This document shows positions 25,401 to 34,827 of a stretch of DNA of 64,000 bases, one piece after another. The notes below the pieces were generated by a model that saw only the letters and a list, made by a program, of their open reading frames with translations, ran no database searches and was not told the origin of the DNA. Source of the DNA: Pelecanus crispus (lineage: Eukaryota; Chordata; Aves; Pelecaniformes; Pelecanidae); NCBI RefSeq assembly GCF_030463565.1, contig NC_134645.1, positions 441,501-505,500 on the forward strand, read 5' to 3'. A program made the position numbers and the translations under genes. The stretch's first letter is position 1; every line of letters starts with the position of its first letter.

Positions 25401-28400
25401 TACACATTGATTATCTTGGCACTTATTAAAAATGGAGGAAACCACCACTTGGGAGTATCAGTTTGGTCACCATTATGACCCTCCAGCTCTACAAATGCCT
25501 TTTCTATTTCAAAATATGCTCAGTTCTCCACACACACTCCATCAGTATTTTCTTAAGCAGCATAGGCTCCAGCTGATCTGTCTTCAAGTCCCAGCATCTC
25601 TCAGACCCTGGGAAAACAAAGAATCCACACACCATCTGCAGCCCGTGAAAATAAGGCAGAGCAAGGTGCTGTCTGCACGCTGATGAGAGCTTCAGCATCA
25701 CAAGCTGGACCTTCTCTTCTTCCCACACATGGTGACGGTGCGGGACCCTCACCTCGGGACAGAAGCAAGGCTTCTTGCCAAAAAGGTGGTTCAAAATCAA
25801 CTCATTGCAAAAGAAAGAAAGAAGCTGCTTGCCAAATCTGGGTCCAGCACAAAAAAAGTATTACGGCTGCAGCAGCAAAATCTGGTTTGCAAAACAAGAA
25901 AGAGGTGACCTACTAAAAAAAAGTCTGTCAAAGAAATTCAGCAACACCAGGGAAAAAGACCAACAAAAGAGAAGCCTAAAAGAAACTGAGGAAACTTCAT
26001 ACTTCTAGACAGTCCAAAGCACCCTTTCCAGAATCTACCGCAAGAGCTACCCCTAACAAAAGGCAGCCAGAAGCAGACTGCTGACTGGTGACTATGGCAA
26101 TGGTGAGCGATGGTATCTGAAGCCAAGCTAGAACAGCAGCACGCTTCAGGACAGACGGTTGTCTTCTCCTGCAGACAGCAACAGTCTCACAGGGGACTTA
26201 ACCCCTCCGCTTCCTATTTTTCTGGTCATGGGCAGGAGTCCGGCTCAAGAGACAAAAGCTTTACTAGCACATCGGGGGCAGACGTGGTCCGGTGTCGGCT
26301 ACAGAAGGCTGTTCACATTTATGCTTTTATCACTGCTGCGCCATGGGTTTGGTGGAAACCCCATCAGTTTCCTCTCTAAAGTCAAACCACCTCAACTGTT
26401 ACCAACGTGAGCTTTCTCTCAAAATTCCTAATGCTATCAGTGAGCTTATTTAGAATATCTGAACTGAAGGGAAAGAAAGTTTTTAATTTCAAAAGGTTTT
26501 GCTGCCAAAATGTACTCCATTGTTCTCTGACATGCTGACATTTGCATAATAAATTCACACAGAAGCTCTTGAGCCTGCCCAAAGTCCCCATGATTGCTTC
26601 TATCAGCTGCCTGGTAGGTGGGACTCAAACACTCTATTCATCAGGTCTTAAATCCTGAGAGTCAAAAACTATTTTTTTAAAATGTTTTTTAAAATGCTAT
26701 TGTTAGTACAAGTATCATTTAAACAAATCAGCAGCAGTTAAAAGTTTCCAAGTGCACTAAGCTGATTTGGGTACTCTTGCATTCAGATGTGTGTTTTGTC
26801 AGCTGAAACGAGAAAGCTGCATTCATTTCTGCCCATGGCTAATTCATCATATCAAGCTACACTTCTTTTTAAATCATACATGACAGTAAATACTGGTCCC
26901 TGCAGACTTCTCGGATGCTTTATTTAAGTGGATTAAACCAGCCATTTATAAAGGACAATTTAAGATCATTTAATGCCATTCCCTTGTTACTATTAAAGTC
27001 AATTTAAAGTCAATTACGGAATTAACAAAAGCTTACCAAAGCTCTTCTAGCAAGTGGAAGATTCTTCTGGCGTATTTCAAATTGTGCATACAGCAGCCAT
27101 ATTTTGGCAAATGTAAACTGAAAGAAAAAGAACAATGTGATGCTTAGGTTGGAAGCTTAATAAATAATACTGCCTACATACTTCAAAAAGTAATCACTCT
27201 GTCTATACAAGATGTTACTGCTACTACAGTTAATTGCATTTGATCTCAGTGCGTTCCTACTGAAAAGTTGGGAGCTCATAACCCAAAACCACCTCTCTAG
27301 AGCAGGACGATATACTCCATCATGAGTAAAAGCAAAAGCAGTGAGGACAGAAGTCTTTTCAAACAAAGAAAATGGCTCATTAACCAATCAATTGATTGGT
27401 AAAGTATCAGCTATCACTGAATCAATTAACAGCTAATCAACTCTTAACAATTACCGACTATTCCTAATCTACACAGTTGATACTCAGACGACATGATTAA
27501 TGACAAACTAGAAAATGAAGTACATGAACTAAGTTTCCTTGATGTTCCAAGGCAATGCTGATTAATTGTTTTAAGGGTTTGGCCACGTGAGTTAAAGCTC
27601 ACTGGCAAAAAACCCACAATACCAAAAAAATCAGTCTTGAAGACCAATTGCAGTGAGGAATACACACCTGAAAGATGGTTTACCAAATGCAGCTCCCTCA
27701 GCTGGGACTGTGCCGGCAATTAGAAACAGTTGCTATAAAAGGCAGTAACCCCATATAAAATAGAACAATAAGTATTCTACAGACAACTAGGCTGAGAGCA
27801 GCTAGAAAAGGATCAGCCTGAGGAAGAAAGCAAGTAAGTAAAGAATAGATAAGCATTCTTCCCTGCTGCTTAATAGTACTGGGCTATCCTTTAACTATGT
27901 GTTATGTCAGCTTCTCAAAGTGTATTTAGTAATTTGAAAATACCGGTGAAACCCTTGCATTGTATCTGTATGAGGAAATCTGCCATCAGTATGTGGTCTA
28001 CTATTTCCCATTGATGATGCAAATGACAGCTATCTAATGCTTTAGCTTAGAAAAAAAAGCCTGTCAGTTTTGGAAGGTGGACAATATGAGAAACTAGAAA
28101 GGATATTTCAAGTCCTGACAGTCTTCATGAATGTGCTAGTAGCCATTTGGAGCTGCTTACCCAACTGAATCTTGGGGGGAAAGAAAACTAAAGGATCTTA
28201 TTTTGGGAATTTTAATCCAAGACTCAACACAAACTGCTGGGGGAGCCATACCTTCTTGTGGGGAATGAGCTCGATACACGCTTGATACACTTGCCTGGTT
28301 CGCTCTGCATCCTGTAAGAACAGGCAAAATTAAATACTTTGTTCACTGCTAAGATTACACTATATGCTGAATCGTGCATGACCGCAAAACTGCGGAATGG

Positions 28401-31400
28401 TTATCTTGAAGTCTAGTTGTTTAGAATCGTGTATACTTAAGATATAAATGTGCTTATCTACTCAGTGTGCACGATTCAAAGATAGTAACTTCTGAGAATC
28501 AGTAAGAGTCATCTTTTCAAAACAAGATTCAGCTCTAAGAGTTAGACAATAAAAACAGGAGTGTCCCTATTTTTGGGGGGGAAAAAAACAGATGCTGAGT
28601 AGGTATACTGTACTACAATTTTATGAAATAAAGAGCAGCTATAATGTTACATGACTGATAACAGAACACTTACACAGCCTCAAATGGCCACTATAGCAAG
28701 AATTTGACTGCTTCACAGAACAATTTCGCAAACAGTTTTGTTAAATATAAAACTATTTCACAAATTCAGGTAATGGCCTGGAACAGGCAATTCAGATGGG
28801 GCTAGAAAGACCTACTTCTGTTTTTATTATCAGCGTGTTTCTGGATGAATTGGGGTGAAACTGAAGTATTTTTTTTTCCCCCTTATGCATGGGAGGGAAA
28901 AATGAAGTGAAAAATCCCATACTTAAATAAGAAATGCTGTAGCTAGTTACACAAAACAAGTAAGACACAGTATTTTTAGTTTTCAGTTTTCTTATTAAAA
29001 TACCCATAGCTTTTTAATGTAAGGAAAATACTTGGGAAGGAAAGAAAAAAGAAACCTGAGTTCTTACTACTTGCCTTTGCCTCCAGCTCTTCATATAATG
29101 CATAATTAATCCAAAGATAGATGTATCTCTTCCAGTGTCTTTTCTCTTGAATTGGGGGAACATTGGCAATGGCTCTTTCATACACTTCTCGGACAGTCTC
29201 GGCATCTGCGTCACTTTCAACTAACCTCAGGTAGTCAAACCATGCATCATAATTATGTGGATTTGCCTTCCAGAAAGATGGGAAAGCAACTTCAGTAACT
29301 ACAAACAACAGACCCTGCTCCTTTACTAAACAGTTTTTATTCAGAATTTCTCCTTTAAAATAGATCACTGGAATATTAATGAAAACTGTCAGTCTCAGGT
29401 ATGCTTAAGCTAGAGCTTTTGGGTTAAAGTGCATTTATTTATTTTTACTTTATCTACAAACATTCTTTAAGTGCAGGCAAACAAACTGAATTGTGAGAAT
29501 GGAAGGGGAAATGATGAAATATGCAGTATTCGGTGAATAGTAGATAGGTGTGGCACACCTGTTTTCTCACAAAATGGTATTTACACACAGGTGAGGTGTC
29601 CTGTAACAATTACTGCATAACAGAAGTGAAGAAGTTAGTTACAAGCTGAACTGCATTATCCCCTAAGATGACTTTGAAGGGTACTGAGCTCTGAGTTCAA
29701 TCAAAAACTCTGGCTCCACAATCTACATTAGCATACAGAAACAAAAAAGCAGTGAATGCATGTATTATTCTCTCCCCCATGGATGGACTTCTGCCTCCAA
29801 AAAGAACGGAGTTCTCTTGGTGTTTTCTTTGTCTGAGTATCAAGGGTAATGTAAAACTCATCAGCCTTTGTATCATGAGACACTCGTGCACCTTAAGCAG
29901 CAGCTAGATGTATGATGAGCCCAGAGGATGTTTGTAATACATACCTTCACTTCCTCTTCGTACTGGAATCTCCTCTTGCTGACAATGATGTCTTCAATTC
30001 CCCTTCTGTCTCCAAACTTCTTCTCAAAGATGGTGTAATTCTTGAAGAGATTTTGGGCCTCCTGTTTTGGGATTCTGTCCAAGGCATACTTGTAGATCAC
30101 CCTTACTCTTTCAAACTGAAAATATTAAATATCATTTGAGTAATATTTACAAAGCAGCTTCTGTCCTCCCCCACAATTTCTCAATTAGCTTTTGGCAATA
30201 TTTAATAGAATACAGAACCATAAAATATCTCAATGTGAATGGTTGTTTTGGGACAGGACTAACACAGATCTCCCTGAAGAGTAAACTTGGGGGGGAAATC
30301 TGTAAATACCAAAACCCACCATCTCTTATTCATTTACAGGTTTGGAATATTTAAAATATTTTTAAGAGGCTGTGGTTTTGGGTTCACAGAACACTTTTAA
30401 TTCCTTCATGGCCTGGGCACTTTAAAGAGACTGTCTGGGAAAAACAACACTAATACAGTTTTTTTTATCATGCAGGCCTACAACCTCTCAAAACTTACAA
30501 ATCTGAGGATATGTATTTGATCTGATGACACTATTCTCAGGCTTGGCGGATTTGGTGCCCACCTTTCTTAAAAAGTACTTCCTTGATGCCACCAAAAGGC
30601 AAACAGAAGCTAAGCAAAAGATTGTCTCCTTAACTCAGATTACAATAACAATATCTCATAAGGTACTTAAAACACAAGTATTGCAGTGAATGTTAAGTGG
30701 TCTTGAGTTTGATATTTAAGAAGAAATCTTGTAGGGGCAGTTGGTATTATTCTGGTATATTATCAATAAGGTCTTACTTCTTTCTGGTTCTCCTCAAATT
30801 TTGCGAAAGCCACGTACAAGTGCTCATCCATATGCTCTTCTCCGAAGAACTCCACTGCCCTCTCATACACTTTCCTTGCGTGAGCAAAATAACTGTGCTT
30901 CTCTTCAAAGCGGGCATACTTGATCCAGTTCTTAACATCAGGATGAACAATAACAAGTAGAGCTATGTTAAAGAAACAGTGGTGGCCGAATTGGACATTT
31001 CAAATTGCATTCTTCCCAGTGACTACAGGGTCATGGACTATATGAAACAAGAATGGCATTATGCAAAAAATGCAACTGGGATGAAGACACAAAACGGCTC
31101 TAAGCATGCAAAGGCTTGAGGAGAGAGAGAACTTAAAGAAAATTTAAAAAGGGATAAAACTTAGGCACAGGTGAGGGAGAAGTTTAAGGAGGAGAAATCA
31201 AAAGCAAATGATGACTGCAAAAAGGCTGGAAGTGTGAGTGCTGTTAAATATACACGGTTGCGGCAGGATGTACATTCAGTTAACTGACTTTGGAGGCATA
31301 TACTAAACATGCTTTTAATACCTACTTCTGGCTCTCAGCATGGTGGCTTACTCCCAACACACCACAGTAAAAAGGAGCACAGGGACATAGCTGGAGACAG

Positions 31401-34400
31401 AGCAGGTAAGAAAGAAATGAAGAATGCAGGCCTAAACTTGGGCAGGTGTCACAATGCACTGAAAAGGATATATCTCTCATAAATGGTACGCGCCCTGTCC
31501 ACCTCCTTGTATCTCAGCTCAAAGTTAATGTAGGAATGCCAAGCTTGCTCCTCTGGTTGCCACTCCATCCAACGTTCAAACACCTGACGTGATCCAGCAA
31601 CATTCCCCAACATCTCTTCCATGTAAGTATACTTGTACCTTAGAAAACAAGATCAAGTTTTACAATCACATAGTAAACATAAATTACAAGGATTTTTTTG
31701 AGTGCTTAATAAGAGCATTACTGAGATTTCTTCACCTATTTTCCACTTGAACCCCAGAAATGCCTACAGATACTGTTGTGATGGGCAGCATGCATGCACA
31801 CAAACATCCTTCTGTCCCAATACTCTTACCACTTGAAAAGTACAAAACCTTTCCAAACTTAAGGCTTCCTCTTTTTTTCAGACTAGCCTAAAGACTTGGA
31901 GAAACAGAAAACAATGCACTTTTGCACGATACCAAAATAGAAAAATGATCTGTAGTCTTTGGAGGTAGAAGCAATGCTCCATTCTCTGCAAACGTACCAG
32001 AACTGGTTCACCCTGGGGAGGGTGGTAATGGCTCGATCCCAAATGTTTCGGGCATGATTAACCTGGCGGTTCTTCATTTCCATTTCTGCATATTTCAGCC
32101 ACAGTGTGACATTTCTGTAGTCTACATCTAAAGCACGCTCGTAGATGGAACGGGCTCTGGAAAGCAAAGAGAAGTTGCGTGTATAATGTGCCTCCAAGAC
32201 TTTGATGGTGTTTGTCAACATGTGTCTTAAAAGGTTTATAAGCGGTGTCTGCAGCTGCATCATATTTACCTCTGTATTTCTTTTAGGCTTTCCTCCCATT
32301 GTGCATACTTTATCCAGTTACTGATAACAGTCCTGTTTTTTCTTATGTTATCTTCAAAAGTCTGAGGAGAAAATTATTTCTGTAAGTAAGAAATCCCTCT
32401 GCGCAGACCAGTCTTGTTATAAATGGCTTATGGAATATTATTATTGGAATTAATTCCAAATGTCTTACACCCACGCAGATGTAACAAATCACATTCAATG
32501 CAACACTTCCTAAAAATTGCGTAACAGAGAGGCTAGAAGCATAGATTATCATACAGAGTAGGACTAAACTCAAGTTCCCACAACCTGATACCTGAAATAC
32601 TGATGGAATAAGAACTGACAGCACTGAAGTCTTACCTTTTTCTTTTTCTAATCTCCTGCTTAATGCTTCAATAGCAACATTACCTGGACAGATGGAATCT
32701 AGTCATTGCAGACAACCCTGAACATACTTGGATGCACCAGCACAAGTTTATTCACTTTGACCTGTATGTATCATTGCTCTAAATTTTTTTGTTAAAGCAA
32801 GATGCTTTATTCTCATTCCCTGGATTTAATATGCTGGCATCAAATGTGCTAGACAAATTTCACTGCTCAGGGCAACAGTGAGGGCGTCTTCAGTCTCGTG
32901 TTTGGCTATTGTCAGGATCAAAGCTATTGGTATTTAACATGTGGCTAAACATGGTTAAACACAGTTAACACAGTGGCTCGTTACTGCCATTCATATGAGA
33001 GAGAAAAAAAGATAACATCCAACATGTTTTTTGCAGTGCTGTGGTGGTTGAGCATCTGACTCCAGTTGCTCTACATGTGCCTGAATGAGGTACACCAGCA
33101 CCCAGCACAGGAAGGCCCGAAGTCTTTACCAGGAGTCCTAGCCACTATGGCAAGGAGGGAAATGAACAGGGCTGAGTACAGGGACGCTGTGCTGTCCTAC
33201 AACAGTCACCAGTTCTGAACATATGCATATATGCTTCACAGAATGATAGCCCTAGCTTATGCTGTCTGTATCTAAAAAAAATTGCTGAGTGCTGAAAACA
33301 TTTAAAATTCCCTGTTGGGGATATGCTTGCTTTGCTGATCCAGGACAGCAATTACCAATGGAAAAAGCAGAACAAAACCACAGATAAGTTTGCACAAGCA
33401 AAGCAATTCTTTTAAACAAAAGAAAAAATTATACCTGAAAGCTTGCATACAAAATGGTCAAGTTTTGAGACAATGACCAAACATAACCATGATTAGTATA
33501 GAAAGTTGTGTTCTAAAATGCGCAAGTAATACTATAATTACACAAAACAGAAGTATCAGTTGCAAACACACTGTGTTTTTTAAACAGCTGAGGTGGAAAA
33601 AACAGCAGCATTACTGTAAGGCTTGCTAATGTTCTGTTGTGCTGCCTGGCCAGATGCTAGTGGTGATGAACAAAATGCATATAAACAGCATAGAATAGAA
33701 TCGTTAAGGTTGGAAAGGACCTCTAAGATCTAGTCCAACCGTCAACCCAACACCATATATGTAATTACCCTTGCAATGTTCTAAATATACCGAACATGGT
33801 TATATGCGAGATGTTGTGTACCACCAAATTTTGTTAAACAGCAAATTTAACTTAAATTTTTTACACAAAAGTAGCATTTTTTATGAAAATGTTAGTGGTT
33901 TTTTTAAGAATTGCTATTTATTTGGAAAATCCACAAGTAAACAGGCTACATCTTAAGTCAAAACACAGTAAAATTTTAGTGCTTTACACGAGCATCGGGA
34001 TTAGGGTTCTTTTTCCTTTACCTTCCTTTTCCGGAGTTTGTAGTCGTTGAGCTCTTCAACATCTGTGATCTTCTGTTGCGGAGGTGGTGGGAGAAGTTCA
34101 AGTTCTCTCTCTTTTGCTTCTCTTAAAAGCTGCTCTGCTGTGATCTGAACTTCTGCAGGCGCTTTATTTTTCACCTGTAAAGTAAGGGGGCTTGAGTCAC
34201 GTTTTCTCCTCCTAACGCCAAACTGAAGAATCCCCCCGTGACCTCTTTACTCCGGTGGCTCCCTCCGTCCGGCGTTTGGCGGAGGAGGAGCCGCAGAGCC
34301 CCGCAGATGGCCGGGGCCCTTACGGCCAGCGCCAGCCCGAGCCTACGCGGCTCCCGCCCGGGGCATGAGGGGCGGCAGAGCCTCCCGCGGCCGCGTTCCG

Positions 34401-34611
34401 TTCCGCGCCGCCGGGCGCGTTACCCGCAGGCCGCGGGGAGCTGCGGGCGCCCGGCCAGGCCCCGAGGAGCAGGGCCCGGCGCGGGCGGGCTCCCGCCGCC
34501 CCGACCACCCTCCGCTCCCCGCCCCCGGGCCCGCCGCCGCCGCCGTCTCCTCCTCCCGAGCACCTTCGCCACTTTGGGGATGCGCTGCTTGCCGGCCGCC
34601 GTAGACGCCAT
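22309..34611 (-). CDS. CRNKL1: CRNKL1, crooked neck-like pre-mRNA splicing factor 1 (whole gene, 14 coding exons)
   Basis: This is a HAT-repeat (half-a-TPR) scaffold of the Prp19-associated complex in the spliceosome, orthologous to yeast Clf1/Syf3 and Drosophila crn. It acts in the nucleus. The joined exons give 686 residues with all junctions in phase, matching the roughly 687-residue human short form. It starts [16 protein letters not shown] and ends [11 protein letters not shown] repeats with conserved W, Y and R positions run from about residue 70 to 600 (for example [36 protein letters not shown]). Basic clusters LRKRK (63-67) and PEKIKKRRK (about 620) may be nuclear-import signals. The start ATG has an ideal context (A at -3, G at +4). 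Intron 5 is AT-AC and intron 8 is GC-AG; all others are GT-AG. No frameshift or internal stop was seen, so the gene looks intact. It is head to head with CFAP61. Confidence 0.97.
23007..23255 (-). CDS. CRNKL1: CRNKL1 coding exon 13
   Basis: The acceptor is cgccacag and the donor is GGG|gtaaga. It encodes residues 549-631 ([16 protein letters not shown] to [11 protein letters not shown]), the last HAT units plus a basic segment. Both ends are in phase 0. Confidence 0.97.
23846..23947 (-). CDS. CRNKL1: CRNKL1 coding exon 12
   Basis: The acceptor is tttgcag and the donor is AAG|gtatgt. It encodes residues 515-548 ([20 protein letters not shown] to QHVK), one HAT repeat. Both ends are in phase 0. 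Confidence 0.97.
24351..24590 (-). CDS. CRNKL1: CRNKL1 coding exon 11
   Basis: The acceptor is ttcttaacag and the donor is GAG|gtaagg. It is the longest coding exon (80 codons, residues 435-514), with [20 protein letters not shown] and [16 protein letters not shown]. It spans two full HAT units. Confidence 0.97.
24591..27036 (-). other. CRNKL1: CRNKL1 intron 10 (longest CRNKL1 intron)
   Basis: A 2.4-kb GT-AG intron. It holds an A-rich homopolymer close to the acceptor (about 24599-24617). I see no repeat family and no additional exon. Frames inside (for example 25504-25800 on the minus strand) show no family resemblance. Confidence 0.8.
27037..27117 (-). CDS. CRNKL1: CRNKL1 coding exon 10
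   Basis: The acceptor is ttctttcag and the donor is TTG|gtaagc. It encodes residues 408-434 ([19 protein letters not shown] to RRAL), a HAT repeat half. Both ends are in phase 0. Confidence 0.97.
27118..28251 (-). other. CRNKL1: CRNKL1 intron 9
   Basis: A 1.1-kb GT-AG intron (donor gtatgg, acceptor ttctttcag). It contains unique-looking sequence with no recognised element. Confidence 0.85.
28252..28311 (-). CDS. CRNKL1: CRNKL1 coding exon 9
   Basis: The acceptor is ttcttacag and the donor is AAG|gtatgg. A 20-codon exon encoding residues 388-407 ([20 protein letters not shown]). It is the downstream exon of the GC-AG intron. Confidence 0.97.
28312..29074 (-). other. CRNKL1: CRNKL1 intron 8, non-canonical GC-AG type
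   Basis: The exon 8 / intron junction on the minus strand reads GCAAAG|gcaagtag, so the intron starts with GC. Apart from the C at +2 the site is a perfect match to AG|GYAAGT, as typical GC-AG introns require. The acceptor is the ordinary ttcttacag. No nearby GT donor would join residue K387 to D388 in frame without adding or losing residues. Confidence 0.93.
29075..29266 (-). CDS. CRNKL1: CRNKL1 coding exon 8
   Basis: The acceptor is tctggaag and the donor is the GC site AAG|gcaagt. It encodes residues 324-387 ([20 protein letters not shown] to YEELEAK), covering one HAT unit and the start of the next. Both ends are in phase 0. Confidence 0.97.
29945..30115 (-). CDS. CRNKL1: CRNKL1 coding exon 7
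   Basis: The acceptor is atattttcag and the donor is AAG|gtatgt. It encodes residues 267-323 ([20 protein letters not shown] to EEEVK), with the [15 protein letters not shown] motif of the mid-protein region. Introns 6 (662 bp) and 7 (678 bp) around it hold nothing recognisable. Confidence 0.97.
30778..30956 (-). CDS. CRNKL1: CRNKL1 coding exon 6
   Basis: It begins directly after an intron-terminal AC, giving T|TT for F207, then [19 protein letters not shown]. The donor is GAA|gtaaga. It encodes residues 207-266. Confidence 0.96.
30957..31471 (-). other. CRNKL1: CRNKL1 intron 5, U12-type AT-AC intron
   Basis: On the minus strand the intron begins ATATCCTTTTC, an exact match to the U12 5' splice-site consensus. 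It ends tttctttaacatagctctac. This supplies the U12 branch-point sequence (close to TTCCTTAAC, with the candidate branch A about 10 nt from the end) and a terminal AC. The splice joins AGA T | TT GTT, giving ...YERF-VIVHPDV in phase 1 with no residue lost. No GT-AG alternative restores the frame without altering conserved sequence. Such introns are removed by the minor (U11/U12) spliceosome. Confidence 0.95.
31472..31638 (-). CDS. CRNKL1: CRNKL1 coding exon 5
   Basis: The acceptor is ttttctaag. The first base completes W151 after exon 4. It encodes [20 protein letters not shown] through RARTIYER and ends with the first base of F207 at an AT-AC donor. Confidence 0.96.
31998..32156 (-). CDS. 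CRNKL1: CRNKL1 coding exon 4
   Basis: The acceptor is ctttccag and the donor is TG|gtacgt. It encodes residues 98-151 ([20 protein letters not shown] to VNQFW). It carries two classic HAT helices and is among the most conserved parts of the protein. Confidence 0.97.
32270..32361 (-). CDS. CRNKL1: CRNKL1 coding exon 3
   Basis: The acceptor is ctcctcag and the donor is AG|gtaaat. It encodes residues 68-98 ([20 protein letters not shown] to KEIQ), the first HAT repeat. Confidence 0.97.
32362..34021 (-). other. CRNKL1: CRNKL1 intron 2
   Basis: A 1.66-kb GT-AG intron (donor gtaaag, acceptor ctcctcag). It contains a short CR1 3' end at 33689-33755 in the same orientation as the gene. No other element was recognised. 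Confidence 0.85.
33689..33755 (-). mobile_element. CR1 LINE 3'-end fragment
   Basis: On the plus strand it reads tagaatagaatcgttaaggt then tggaaaggacctctaagatc, the reverse complement of a CR1 3' terminus including its short repeated tail. Only about 65 bp remain, so it is a heavily truncated insertion. Confidence 0.9.
34022..34174 (-). CDS. CRNKL1: CRNKL1 coding exon 2
   Basis: The acceptor is ctttacag and the donor is AAG|gtaaag. It encodes residues 17-67 ([20 protein letters not shown] to YKLRKRK), with a PPPP stretch and a terminal basic cluster. Both ends are in phase 0. Confidence 0.97.
34564..34611 (-). CDS. CRNKL1: CRNKL1 coding exon 1 (start codon at 34611)
   Basis: It encodes [16 protein letters not shown] and ends AAG|gtgctc. 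The context gcaagATGgcg is a strong Kozak match. This start agrees with the conserved N-terminus of vertebrate short-form CRNKL1. The frame stays open upstream to an ATG at 34878, discussed separately. Intron 1 is only 389 bp. Confidence 0.95.
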
Positions 34612-34616
34612 CTTGC
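34606..34616 (-). promoter_or_regulatory. CRNKL1: YY1-type motif over the CRNKL1 start codon
   Basis: The minus strand reads gcaagatggcg, matching the YY1 core AAGATGGCG. The element is common just downstream of housekeeping transcription starts. It contains the ATG itself, which would place CRNKL1 transcription initiation close by and imply a very short 5' UTR. Confidence 0.6.
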
Positions 34617-34676
34617 CGCCTCTGCCCGCTAGCCCCGCCCCGTCACCTCTGACCTCACGCAGCGCCGGCGTGCGTC

Positions 34677-34690
34677 GTTGCCGGAGTAAC
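34677..34690. promoter_or_regulatory. Candidate RFX X-box in the bidirectional promoter
   Basis: gttgccggagtaac fits RYYNYY-N2-RRNRAC at every constrained base (GTTGCC, spacer GG, AGTAAC). It lies 66 bp upstream of the CRNKL1 ATG and 137 bp upstream of the CFAP61 exon 1 donor. RFX factors with FOXJ1 drive motile-cilia genes, so the site is well placed to control CFAP61. Confidence 0.65.
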
Positions 34691-34827
34691 GGCGGCGCGT
34701 CCGGACGCCGGCAGCGAGGCGGGGGCTGCTCGGTCGGTCCGTCCGTCAGTCCGTCTCTCCCTCCGTCAGTCCGTCCGTCCCTGGCCGCGCCGCCCCGGGC
34801 AGGGCTCTCCCGGCCCGGCGGGACAAG
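34690..34827 (+). other. CFAP61: CFAP61 exon 1, non-coding 5' UTR (start estimated)
   Basis: The 3' end is fixed by a consensus donor, ACAAG|gtgagt, at 34827/34828. The 5' end is not visible and is set here only to the X-box edge as an upper estimate. No ATG occurs between 34690 and 34827, so exon 1 adds no upstream start. Confidence 0.6.
34731..34782. repeat. GTCC-type tetranucleotide repeat in the promoter/5' UTR
   Basis: A run of imperfect gtcc / gtcagtcc / ctcc units, for example cggtcggtccgtccgtcagt, lies in the likely 5' UTR of CFAP61. It may vary in length between individuals. Confidence 0.85.

Noticed and set aside
29014-29220. Read-through of CRNKL1 exon 8 into intron 8 as an alternative end
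   Set aside because: The continuing frame adds a non-conserved serine-rich tail; the GC donor followed by exon 9 gives the conserved sequence.
30957-31471. GT-AG interpretation of CRNKL1 intron 5
   Set aside because: The nearest GT (in gcgcgtacc) and AG (in aacatag) would delete or insert residues in a conserved segment. AT-AC keeps the protein exact.
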